A DNA stretch of 64,000 nucleotides, taken from assembly GCF_016595415.1 (NCBI RefSeq), contig NZ_JAENIO010000005.1:1-64000 (forward strand). Reading direction: 5' to 3'. Below, piece after piece: positions 43,690 through 52,007 of this stretch. Under the pieces are notes generated by a model. The model did not search any database. It was not told where the DNA came from and worked only from the letters and a program-made list of their open reading frames with translations. This DNA is from Roseibacillus ishigakijimensis (GTDB lineage Bacteria; Verrucomicrobiota; Verrucomicrobiia; Verrucomicrobiales; Akkermansiaceae). Position numbers and translations under genes: made by a program. Positions within the stretch are counted from its first letter, which is position 1; each line of letters starts with the position of its first letter.

Positions 43690-44781
43690 TTAAAGCTCAT
43701 CATCATCTGCGGCCAGGAGGGAGCTGGACTTTTGGTATTCGGTCACTTTGCCCTCGAAGAAGTTTTGCTCTTTCTTGAGGTCCATGGACTCAGAGAGCCA
43801 GGGGAAGGGGTTTTCGGTGCCGGGCTTGAGGGGCTCGAGGCGGCAGTTGAGGAGGCGGCGATCGGCGATGTAGTCGATGTATTGCTCGAACTCCTCGGCG
43901 CTGAGTCCGACGGCGGAGACGGGGAGGCAGTCGCGGATGAATTCTTTCTCGAGGCGGATGCCCTCGGCCATGGTGTTGCGGAGGTCGGCCTGGAATTCGG
44001 CGGTCCAAATGTCGGGGTTCTCGGTGATGAGGGTGTTGAGGAGATTGCGGAAGACCTCGATGTGGTTGGACTCGTCGCGCAGGGTGTAGCGGAACATCTG
44101 GCCGATGCCGGGGAATTTGTTCTGGCGATAGAGGCTGAGGATCATGCCGAAGAGGCCGTAGAACTGGGTGCCCTCCATCACCTGGCCGAACAGGAAAATG
44201 TTCTTGGCGAGGGCTTGCTTGTTTTCCAGCACGGTGAGGTCGACATCGCGGCGCAAGGAGCGGGAGTTGCTGACGACGAAAGAGTTCTTGGCCTTGATAG
44301 TGGGCACGTCCTCGAACATCGCTTCGCATTCGTGGGGATTGATGCCGAGGGAGGAGATCATGTAGACGAGGCTGTCGGCGTGAATGTTTTCCTCATGGGC
44401 GTGGCGGCCGAGCACGAGCTTGAGCTCCGGGGCGGTGACCAGCTCGCGCACGACGTGGAGGATGTTGTCGCCCACGATGCCTTCGGCGGCGGAGAAATAG
44501 CCGATGCCCATCTTGATAATCCAGCGCTCCTCGTCGGTGATTTCGCTGCCCCGCCACTGCTGGATGTCGGTCTGCATCTGGATGTCCTCCGGCTCCCAGT
44601 GATTGCTCTTCATCGTTTTGTAGAGGTCGTAGGCCCACTGGTATTTCAGGGGGAGGATGTTGAAGAACATGGTGTCACGACCATTGATGACAGCTTTGGC
44701 GGCAATGGCGGCTTCGGCTTTGTCGCGGTCGAGAACGAAGGAGCGGTTGCCAACGGTGTAGGTAGTGGTGTGAGCGGACAT
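43690..44781 (-). CDS. nrdB: ribonucleotide reductase beta subunit, class Ic type without radical tyrosine
   Basis: A 363-residue R2 protein. Metal ligands can be placed as Glu100, Glu131, His134, Glu203, Glu237 and His240. The first is Glu rather than Asp, as in the Chlamydia enzyme. The residue four after His134, where the stable tyrosyl radical normally sits, is Leu138; Tyr140 follows at the place of the second chlamydial tyrosine. The C-terminal half (RDCLP, YIADRRL, NPFPW, NFFE) is very close to the chlamydial R2. It should therefore use a Mn/Fe cofactor. ATG at 44781 starts the conserved part. Confidence 0.93.
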   Translation of the reverse strand: MSAHTTTYTVGNRSFVLDRDKAEAAIAAKAVINGRDTMFFNILPLKYQWAYDLYKTMKSNHWEPEDIQMQTDIQQWRGSEITDEERWIIKMGIGYFSAAEGIVGDNILHVVRELVTAPELKLVLGRHAHEENIHADSLVYMISSLGINPHECEAMFEDVPTIKAKNSFVVSNSRSLRRDVDLTVLENKQALAKNIFLFGQVMEGTQFYGLFGMILSLYRQNKFPGIGQMFRYTLRDESNHIEVFRNLLNTLITENPDIWTAEFQADLRNTMAEGIRLEKEFIRDCLPVSAVGLSAEEFEQYIDYIADRRLLNCRLEPLKPGTENPFPWLSESMDLKKEQNFFEGKVTEYQKSSSLLAADDDEL

Positions 44782-45413
44782 TTTTCTAGCTGTGTGAGGA
44801 ATTGGGGGGGAACGGGGTGGGGGATTTCTTTCTTGCTTGGGGAAGGGGTTGGGTGACTTGGGTCGCCTTCGCAGAAGCACCGTCAGACTAGCGGAAAAGG
44901 GGATTGAGGGTCAACGCGATTTTGCTTATCTAGTAGTCCACAAATTATTCACATACTACATGTGGTGGTTTTACGGTTCTGCCGCATTTGTCGCATTTCG
45001 TGCAAAGGGGCGCAATGATTGACTCGGTGAGGGTTTGCGGGCCTTTTCTAACAGAATCGACCCCGGGGGCTAGGGGCGGGAAAAGTTGCGTGGAACGCGC
45101 GGCTCCACTTGCTTGCGCTGTTTTTCTAAAAAGTTCTTGGGCGGTGACTTGTTCTTCTTAGAAAAATCACGCCTGTCATTGATTGTCAGGATAAAATTAT
45201 GAATTCGGGTGCTGGCCAAAGGAACTTGACTTTTTGGGCGAAATTCTGCAATGCCCGGAAATACAGGGATTCGTTTTGTGTTGGTTTTTTTGTTCTGGTG
45301 AGTAGTGAATGAGTCAGTATGACACAAGCGCGGGGGAGAGAAAGGGCATTTTTGCTGAAAGATGAGGGAAAAGGGGAAAAATTTTGTTCGCTGATTTCGC
45401 TTGCGCAAGGCGC
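44782..45413. other. upstream region of nrdB, non-coding
   Basis: About 630 bases with no supported gene. CACAT and ATGTG form an inverted pair at 44950-44964, overlapping TTATTCACA (44945-44953), one base from a DnaA box. These could be control sites for nrdB, but neither fits a consensus well. The rest is AT-rich and without pattern. Confidence 0.4.
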
Positions 45414-45439
45414 AAAAAAACCCGGTGCGAGGACCGGGT
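45414..45439 (-). terminator. terminator of the small lipoprotein gene
   Basis: On the minus strand ACCCGGT pairs with ACCGGGT around a six-base loop and is followed by seven T. Confidence 0.8.
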
Positions 45440-45469
45440 GGGAAAGAGAGGAGTGAGGAACGGGAGGAA

Positions 45470-45595
45470 TCAGAAGCCGAAGGTGCGGCCTACGGACTGC
45501 ACGGTGCGGCCAGGGACCTTGAGGGCATTGCTGAGGAGCGCACAGGAAGAGAGGAGGAGGCTGGCGGCGACGGCGGCGACGAGGAGCTTGAGCAT
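45470..45595 (-). CDS. very small lipoprotein (41 residues)
   Basis: Not long enough for most gene callers. It reads MLKLLVAAVAASLLLSSCALL, a complete lipoprotein signal with the lipobox LSSC (Cys18), and then only ~23 residues ending VGRTFGF. A GR-T-x-QSVGRT repeat-like basic motif follows the anchor. A good terminator lies 31 bases after its stop, on the same strand, which supports expression. Function unknown; small lipoproteins of this shape seem common in the phylum. No ribosome-binding site is obvious. Confidence 0.6.
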   Translation of the reverse strand: MLKLLVAAVAASLLLSSCALLSNALKVPGRTVQSVGRTFGF

Positions 45596-45647
45596 GAGGG
45601 CACGCTGACAGGTTCCGGCGCAGAGGTCAATCATGCGGTGCGAAACG

Positions 45648-46085
45648 TCAATCGCGAAGAAGCCTCAGGTAGTCGCGGTAGAAAAGGCAGGAGTAAAAAG
45701 AGAGGAATGCGAGGGCTGTGACGAGCTTGGTTGTGTGGATTGTGGCTGGAGAGTCCGAGCCTTCCCTAGTAATGAGCAGGGCCACTACGGCAATGGAGAA
45801 GAGAAGAGGCGGGACCCTCCTCCACCAGCAAAGGTCTTTCAGCTCGGCTTTGGCTGGGATGATTTGTTCACGGGAGGTTTCTGGGTATGGGTGAGGCCGA
45901 AGGGGACGGACAAGTCCCGCCAGAATCATTAGAATGAAGGGATGAGACGCGGAATGAAGGAACGGCCAAAGAGTGATTGAAGGGGTGGGGCTGAGCGCGA
46001 ATTCAAAACAACCGCAGGCCACCAGGCCCAGCGCGAGGATGAGCCTGAGGCGGGAGGCTAAAGGGATTGGGCGGGCGGTGGTCAT
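45648..46085 (-). CDS. small integral membrane protein, unknown function
   Basis: A 145-residue protein with about four hydrophobic segments: residues ~14-30, ~40-60, ~92-106 and ~120-135. The loop between the second and third is basic with histidines and prolines. I recognise no family. Its ATG directly adjoins the stop of the transglutaminase-like gene, so the two are co-transcribed. Confidence 0.55.
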   Translation of the reverse strand: MTTARPIPLASRLRLILALGLVACGCFEFALSPTPSITLWPFLHSASHPFILMILAGLVRPLRPHPYPETSREQIIPAKAELKDLCWWRRVPPLLFSIAVVALLITREGSDSPATIHTTKLVTALAFLSFYSCLFYRDYLRLLRD

Positions 46086-47870
46086 TCAGAGGGCGCTGCG
46101 CTCGAGACGGCTGCGGCGGCGTTCGATTTTCTTGGCGATGGAGTCCGCTTCTTCTTCATTGCCGGCCTGGCGGTAGGCATTGCCGACTTGTTGGTAGAGC
46201 TTCAGCTCCATCTCGCCGCGGAAGTATTCCTTGGAGCTGGTCTCGGCCATCCGCTTGTAATATTTTTCAAGGTCGGCGGGGATTTCCGGCGCGACGAGGG
46301 GAAGGCGGCGTCCGTAGCTCTGGTAGCTCTTCATCAGCTTTTCAAAGAGCTCCAAGTCCTCCCCGTAACGGCGGAAAGAGCTGGCGTAGAGTTTGCGCAG
46401 GGCCTCGCCGGACTCATTGGCGACGAGGATTTCTGCCAGCGAGGCCACGGCATCGGAGACAAGGTCTCCCTCGCTGCCATTCTTGCGAGCCACGCTGCGA
46501 ATCTCGCTTTCGAGGGCCTTGATCATCTCGTTCTCATCGAGGGTGGGGAGGAGGTGTTCCTTACGGATGGAGGCAATGTCTTCCAGAATGTTGGAGTGCT
46601 CGTCGTAGTTGCGCTCCATGTCGGCGAGGAGGTTTTTCCAGTCCTCAGCCTGTCCTTCCCGGGCCTTGGTCAGCTCCACTTCTTCCAGCCAGATGTCGAC
46701 GACGAGAGAGGCCATGCGGCGTGCTTCCTGCAAGAGGGTTTGTGCGCTCTCCCACTTGCCTTGCTCGCGGGCGCTGCGGGCCAGCTCCAGCATCAGGAGG
46801 ATGGGCACCCGTTTCTCCGCCCGGTAGTCCTCGCTGCTCTCCAGCCAGATGAGCCGGGAGGAGACGCTCTTGCCTCGCTGGGTGTCGTAGACAAAGCCGT
46901 TGACGATTCCCTGGCTGCCGTAGGATTGCCAGCTCTCGTCATCGGGCATGTATTCCACCCAAGCGTGGGCTCCCCGGTTGCCGGTGCCGTGGACATAGAC
47001 TGCGGGGATGCCGCGGGCTTTCCCGGACTCACTGGCAAAGTTGGCTTGGTCGTGGCAAATGCCCCCTTTTTCGAGAATCTCGGGTAGGATGTAGTAGTCG
47101 TAGGGATTCTCGCCGTTGACCGCGCGCTCCATCAGGTATTCCACCTCGCCGTAGGTGGAGCCCCAGTTTTTGCGGGATTCCCGCATCTTCTTTAGGGACC
47201 AGTCGATTTCGAAACGGGAAATCTTGAGGTCCACCACGCGGACGAGCTCCCGGGGAGTCATGCGGGCGCAGGAGGTATCGAGATCGTTGCCTTCGGAGGC
47301 CTTGACGAAGTAGCGGTAGCGCTCGTCGCGGTCGAGTGATTGGTAGGTGTGGTCGCTGCTGGTGCGGACACTCCCGGGCTGGTCGTAGATGAGGGCCAGG
47401 GCAAGGGCGAGCGGGGCGTATTGCTCGCGGTAAGTGAGGTTTTCTTCGCGGCGCCAGAGTTCGGCCCAGTTGGTGAGCACGGCGAGGGCATCGTCCTCCG
47501 GGCGCAATTCGTTGAGCAACATGCCGAGACGATCGGGGGAGAGGAAGAGCCAGCCGAGGAAGCCGCGATTCTCCGCCGTCCAGTCGCGGTCACTGATCGC
47601 TTCGGCCGGGAGCTTGTTGAGAATGCTGAGCAGAAGGAGACGAGTGCGCACTTCATCCTCCTCCAGGGCGGCAGAGAGCGCGCGGGCCGATAGATTTTCC
47701 ACCAGAGAGTCGGCATCCTGTCGCAGGCTCTCCCGCAGGAGGTCGTAGCGATAGGAGAGCAATTGTTCGCCCAGGATTTCCTGTTCCACCAGCGGGGGCA
47801 GAGTGGCGGCGGGGAGGGGCGAGCTGCCCAGCGCGCAGAGGCTGGCGAGGAAAACGAGCGTTCTTTTCAC
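46086..47870 (-). CDS. secreted transglutaminase-like protein
   Basis: The 594-residue protein has a signal peptide (ends near LPAA). The core is papain-like: GGICHDQA with Cys272 and RGAHAWVEY with His302, the catalytic pair of transglutaminase-type cysteine enzymes. The remaining parts are long helical stretches, the C-terminal one with TPR-like spacing. Bacterial members act as proteases or amidases more often than as cross-linkers. It starts a two-gene unit with the small membrane protein. It is divergent from glutamate dehydrogenase. Confidence 0.75.
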   Translation of the reverse strand: MKRTLVFLASLCALGSSPLPAATLPPLVEQEILGEQLLSYRYDLLRESLRQDADSLVENLSARALSAALEEDEVRTRLLLLSILNKLPAEAISDRDWTAENRGFLGWLFLSPDRLGMLLNELRPEDDALAVLTNWAELWRREENLTYREQYAPLALALALIYDQPGSVRTSSDHTYQSLDRDERYRYFVKASEGNDLDTSCARMTPRELVRVVDLKISRFEIDWSLKKMRESRKNWGSTYGEVEYLMERAVNGENPYDYYILPEILEKGGICHDQANFASESGKARGIPAVYVHGTGNRGAHAWVEYMPDDESWQSYGSQGIVNGFVYDTQRGKSVSSRLIWLESSEDYRAEKRVPILLMLELARSAREQGKWESAQTLLQEARRMASLVVDIWLEEVELTKAREGQAEDWKNLLADMERNYDEHSNILEDIASIRKEHLLPTLDENEMIKALESEIRSVARKNGSEGDLVSDAVASLAEILVANESGEALRKLYASSFRRYGEDLELFEKLMKSYQSYGRRLPLVAPEIPADLEKYYKRMAETSSKEYFRGEMELKLYQQVGNAYRQAGNEEEADSIAKKIERRRSRLERSAL

Positions 47871-48023
47871 GGTCTGGAAATAGCAGAAAGAGAGAGTGGT
47901 GGCAAGGCAGGGAGTCCTCCGGGGGCGACCTTGGCCCCGGGGCCCGTAGTCGCTCTCCCTCGCCGGGGAGTTGTCTCACAATTTCTTTTACCCCACCGTC
48001 CTTTTGGTCCTAGAGTGGGGGGA

Positions 48024-49286
48024 ATGAAAGAGATTTTGCTCGCGAACAGCACCTTTGGTCAGGCCGCCCGCCAATTCGATCGAACAGCGGAATTTTTGGA
48101 GCTGGACGAGGCCGTGGCCGAGCGTTGCAAGTGGCCCAAGCGCCTCCTGTCCTTCTCCATGCCGGTCAAGATGGACGATGGGCGCACCGAGGTCTTCTTT
48201 GGCCATCGCGTGCAGCACCACCTCTCGCGGGGACCGGTGAAGGGCGGCATCCGCTACCACCCCGATGTCGAGCTTGGCGAAGTCGCCGCCCTGGCGATGT
48301 GGATGAACTGGAAGTGCGCCCTCATGCGCTTGCCCTTCGGGGGAGCCAAGGGCGGCATCGCCTGCGATCCGCACCAGATGTCGCTGGGGGAACAAGAGCG
48401 CCTCACCCGCCGCTTTGCCCAGGAAATGTTGCCTTTCATTGGAGAAGATATTGATATCCCCGCGCCTGATGTCGGCACCAATGCCCAAACCATGGCCTGG
48501 ATTGTCGATACCGCTTCCACCCAGGCCGGGCACTTCACCCCCGGGGTCGTGACGGGCAAGCCCCTCGAGCTCCAGGGCTCGGCCGGGCGCACCCAAGCCA
48601 CCGGTCACGGCGTCGCCTTTACCGCCACTCGCGCCCTCTCCCGACTGGGCATCGACTGCGAAGGCGCGTCGGCCGTGGTGCAGGGCTTTGGCAACGTCGG
48701 CAGCTATGCCGCCGAGACCCTGCTCTTTGATGGGGTGAAGGTGAAGGGGGTTTCCGATGCCTCAGGCGCGATTTGGAATGATGAGGGACTCGATATCTGT
48801 CGCCTGCGGAAGTATGCCGCCGAGAATGGCACCGTGGTCGACTTCCCCGAATCGGAGCCCATCGATCCTTGGGAAATGATGGTTCAGAAAGTCGACGTCC
48901 TCGCCCCCTGTGCCCTGGAGCGGGCCATTGACGAGAAAATGGCCGCCGAGCTCCAATGCCGCGTCCTGGCGGAGGGCGCGAATGGCCCCACCACCACCGC
49001 AGCGGATACCGTCATCGAAGAGCGTGGCGATATCTTTCTCATCCCCGATGTCATGTGCAATGCCGGTGGCGTGACGGTGAGCTACTTCGAGTGGGTGCAG
49101 AACCTGCAGCGCTTCTCGTGGACCGAGCGCGAGGTCATCTCCAAGCTTGAGACCCAGATGGCGACCACCTTTGATCGTCTCGTCTCCTTTGCCGAGGCCC
49201 GCAAATGTGGTCACCGCGTCGCCGCCCTTGCCCTGGGAATCAAAGAAGTGGCCGACGTGAAAAAGACCCGTGGCCTGTATCCGTGA
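48024..49286 (+). CDS. glutamate dehydrogenase (Glu/Leu/Phe/Val dehydrogenase family)
   Basis: A 420-residue oxidoreductase linking glutamate to 2-oxoglutarate and ammonia. The substrate-site lysines lie in GPVKGGIRYHPDV and MRLPFGGAKGGI, PAPDVGTNAQTMAW is the catalytic Asp region, and the nucleotide motif is QGFGNVGSYAAE. Glu is favoured over branched-chain amino acids by the family pattern but not proven; cofactor choice is open. ATG at 48024 is preceded by a G-rich run (GTGGGGGGA). It stands alone. Confidence 0.9.
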   Translation: MKEILLANSTFGQAARQFDRTAEFLELDEAVAERCKWPKRLLSFSMPVKMDDGRTEVFFGHRVQHHLSRGPVKGGIRYHPDVELGEVAALAMWMNWKCALMRLPFGGAKGGIACDPHQMSLGEQERLTRRFAQEMLPFIGEDIDIPAPDVGTNAQTMAWIVDTASTQAGHFTPGVVTGKPLELQGSAGRTQATGHGVAFTATRALSRLGIDCEGASAVVQGFGNVGSYAAETLLFDGVKVKGVSDASGAIWNDEGLDICRLRKYAAENGTVVDFPESEPIDPWEMMVQKVDVLAPCALERAIDEKMAAELQCRVLAEGANGPTTTAADTVIEERGDIFLIPDVMCNAGGVTVSYFEWVQNLQRFSWTEREVISKLETQMATTFDRLVSFAEARKCGHRVAALALGIKEVADVKKTRGLYP

Positions 49287-49375
49287 GGGAGACCAACTCA
49301 CTGCGGCATGGGGGGGGCATTTTCAGTCTCGGAACGCTCGCCGATGGTGGGTGCGAGTGAGGACCTGGGTGAATT

Positions 49376-50499
49376 TCATTCCGGCTTTTCCTCCTTGCTG
49401 AGAGCTTCCAGGGCTTTGATTGATTCAGACGCTTCGCGTTCCTCCCTGGCGATGCGGCGGCGCTTGGCGAAGCCATCGTATTGTGATTTCGCGGACTCGT
49501 CGGCTTCTTGCTTGGTGACTTTGCCCGCGTGGTCGAGCACGTCCCGCTCGTTGAACCGGAGGAATTCATCGAGCTTCGTCTGCCAATCCCGGAGGAAAAT
49601 CTGTTTGCGCCGTTTGGCCTGATTAAAGGCGAAGTCCAGCCACATCACGACGATGCGGTTCAGCTCGTCGATTTGATTCGAAGCCCCTCACGGCTTCTCA
49701 CCCTACGGGCTCCAGGCGCAAAGCGCCTTCCGTCCAAAACACCTACAAGCCTTCGGTGTTTTTCGTCTTCGTGCAGGTAGTTCTTCGCCACGGTGACATC
49801 CGTTTTGCGGACGATCTCGCCCTTCCAGACCGTCAGCCCCATGTTCGGTTGCGAGGCATCCGCGCGCTCGGCGATGAGTTCGGCCGCAGTGTGGCCCGTC
49901 GCGGCGAAGTGTAGCTTGTTCTGGATGATCTGGAAAAACCTCACCGATTCCTTGCGGGAGGGCTCGTAGTCCGCAGCGAGAGCGAAGATCTCGCGCACGC
50001 GCAGATACATGCGTCGCTCGCTGGCCCGGATGTCCTGGATGCGGGCGAGGAGCTCGTCGAAGTAGTCTGGAACGGCGGAGGTCCCGGAAATGTCCGGATT
50101 CTTGAGCCGCTCGTCATCCATGGCGAACCCCTTGACGAGGTATTCCTGCAGGCGAGTATTTGCCCAGCGGCGGAACTGAGTGCCACGGGGCGATTTGACC
50201 CGAAAGCCGACGGCGAGGATGGCTTCCAGATTGTAATGCTGGACATCGTAGGCTTTGCCGTCGGCGGCAGTTGTCCGGAAATTCCGGACAACTGAATCGG
50301 CCCCCAATTCGCCTTCCTCGAAAAGGTTTTTCAGATGCTCGCTGATGGTCTTTTTCGAGCGATCGTAGAGCTCGCCCATCAAGGCTTGTGAAAGCCAGAT
50401 CGTCTCGTTCTCGAAACGGCACTCGACCCCCGCTTTCCCGTCCTCGGTGGTGTAGAGCAGGAACTCGCCGCTGGGCGTGTCTGGGGATTCTTCATTCAT
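49376..50499 (-). pseudogene. rhuM-family gene split by a hairpin insert
   Basis: The 5' part (49764-50499) encodes a RhuM-type protein of the KilA-N/RhuM helix-turn-helix group: IWLSQALMGELYDRSKKTISEHL, then NYLEAILAVGFRVKSPRGTQFR-like blocks, up to NYLHEDE. The normal continuation, IDELNRIVVMWLDFAFNQ to DEFLRFNERDVLDHAGKV, is found at 49376-49674 in another frame. Between them is an ~89-base insert with three hairpins. The gene is thus broken; the 5' frame runs on to an artificial stop at 49660. RhuM genes often sit in type I restriction loci, as here. Confidence 0.8.
49675..49763. mobile_element. small palindromic insert with three stem-loops inside rhuM
   Basis: Three stems follow one another: GAAGCC/GGCTTC (49680-49697), AGGCGC/GCGCCT (49714-49728) and AAAACACC/GGTGTTTT (49736-49762). 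Removing it rejoins conserved RhuM sequence, so it inserted into a working gene. The exact ends are uncertain by a few bases. Confidence 0.65.
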
Positions 50500-50505
50500 A
50501 AGGGA

Positions 50506-51908
50506 TCATTCATCGTTTGGGCTCTCGGGCTTCGGTGAATTTCCTGAGTCGAGGACCTCCCAGTAACCGCCCTTCTGTGGACCTTTGTATTTAAGCTTTC
50601 CCTCTTCACGTAGCTTTCTTGCCGCTCGTTCCACTGCGCTCAGTGACTTGTCGATCAAAATAGCGACCTCTTGGAGGGTGAGAGTTGAATCTTTTCTAAG
50701 AATCTCGATCACAGCATCGGGCGTTTTCACCGGCGTTTTCACCGGCGTTTTCACCGGCGTTTTCACTGAACTCTTTTCCGAACTTTTCTCCGGCATTCGG
50801 AAAAGCTCTACCAAAACACCGCCGGAGCGTTCTTGGAATACCGGCTCCGCGAGTCCTGCGGCTTTACAGGCTTCACTGATCTTTTCGACGCCCCGCCCCC
50901 AGGAATCGACGTAGCCTGCTTTGTAGCAGGCCTCGGCGAAGAGGGGATTGCGGGGGATGGATTCGTGGGCTTGGAAGAGCTGCTCGATGCTGAGTTCTTC
51001 GGGCAGGCTCCCGGCGTTCCATCGTTCCATAATGTGAGAGGGTCGTCGTAGGCCTTCATCTGGGTCATGCTGCCAAGGTAGTTGCGGTGGACGAGGGCAT
51101 TGAGCAGCATTTCCCGCAGAGCCTCGACCGGGTATTCCAGTTCTTCGATGCGGTGGATGCCTTCAAACCGCACCGGCTTGGTGAGGAACTTTCGCTCCAA
51201 TTGCTCGAGAATGTCGGGAAACATGGATACGAGGTTGCCCTCGCTGACTTCCTGAAACCTGAGGTCTGCTTCGCTGTCGCCAAAGCGGCCGATTTTGACA
51301 AAGAGGTTGGGGTAGAACTCGCCCGGGTCCTTGCCAAAAAGCACCAGCGCGGCTCGGGTGAGGCCTTCGCGGGTGGTGAGACGCAGTTTTTTCAGGATCT
51401 TCTGATCAGATAAATCGGATAAGTCTGGCAGACGGCCCGCCTTGGCCGCGTCGCGCTTGAAGCGGTCCATGGCTGCAGGATCGATGTCCTCTGGTGTCGC
51501 CTGAGGTTCAATGACTCGATCCCAGGTCAGCCCCATTTTCTTGAGCAGAAAGTCATTGAGTGCGGCACCTCTCAGCTCCTGTTTGACGCTACCGGAACGC
51601 CAGTAATACACCCCGCGCAGCGAGATCGGAACCGAAGAGGGGGCCACCGTGATTTCGAGGTAGGCTTTGCCATTCTCCTCCTGCAGGTCGACCTTCGGCA
51701 TCAGCCCCAGCTTGTCACGGATCTTGTTGGGCAAGTCTTCCAGCATTTTCTCCGCCTTGGGCAGCCCGACCACCTTACCCGCATCATCCTTGCCGATGAA
51801 AATCCGACCACCCTCCGCATTGGCAAAGCCACAAATCCACTTCAGGTAGTCGTCATGCCATGACTCCTTCCATTCGGTGTTTTGGGATTCTTTGGAGTGT
51901 GGGTTCAT
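50506..51908 (-). pseudogene. AlbA_2-domain/ATP-binding regulator gene, frameshifted
   Basis: The first ~295 residues have an AlbA_2 (Schlafen-like) domain, TEWKESWHDDYLKWICGFANAEGG, and a histidine-kinase-like ATPase end, EALREMLLNALVHRNYLG. After LTLWN the frame is lost. The rest (SIPRNPLFAEACYKAGYVDSWGRGVEKI, a winged-helix tail) is in another frame at 50506-51030. The cause is a tandem 8-base duplication, CGTTCCAT at 51015-51030. Before the winged helix lies a KTPV repeat. Such genes are frequent companions of type I restriction systems. A sequencing error could also explain the shift. Confidence 0.8.
50720..50767. repeat. 12-bp microsatellite, four copies
   Basis: GGCGTTTTCACC repeats four times (the last ends in T). 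It encodes KTPV repeats on the minus strand and could change length without a frameshift. Confidence 0.85.
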
Positions 51909-51975
51909 TTTAATGATCTGTTGATGCCGTGATGTCTTTCTTTTCGCTACTCATAACTCAGCATTCAGCATTCGT

Positions 51976-51994
51976 GCGTAGCGCGCAGGGTTGG
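51976..51994 (+). repeat. dispersed GTAGCGC/AGGGTTGG repeat, copy 2
   Basis: GCGTAGCGCGCAGGGTTGG, related to the copy at 11310-11328, between the AlbA-type pseudogene and the AAA ATPase. Confidence 0.3.
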
Positions 51995-52007
51995 GCTTCG
52001 GTGAACT

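Noticed and set aside
44945-44964. Replication origin or NrdR box
   Set aside because: One near-match DnaA box and a short inverted pair are too little. The palindrome matches only about half of the NrdR consensus.
45070-45408. 112-codon minus-strand frame
   Set aside because: Composition is random-like with many Lys, Asn and Pro and no start context; it lies in an AT-rich gap.
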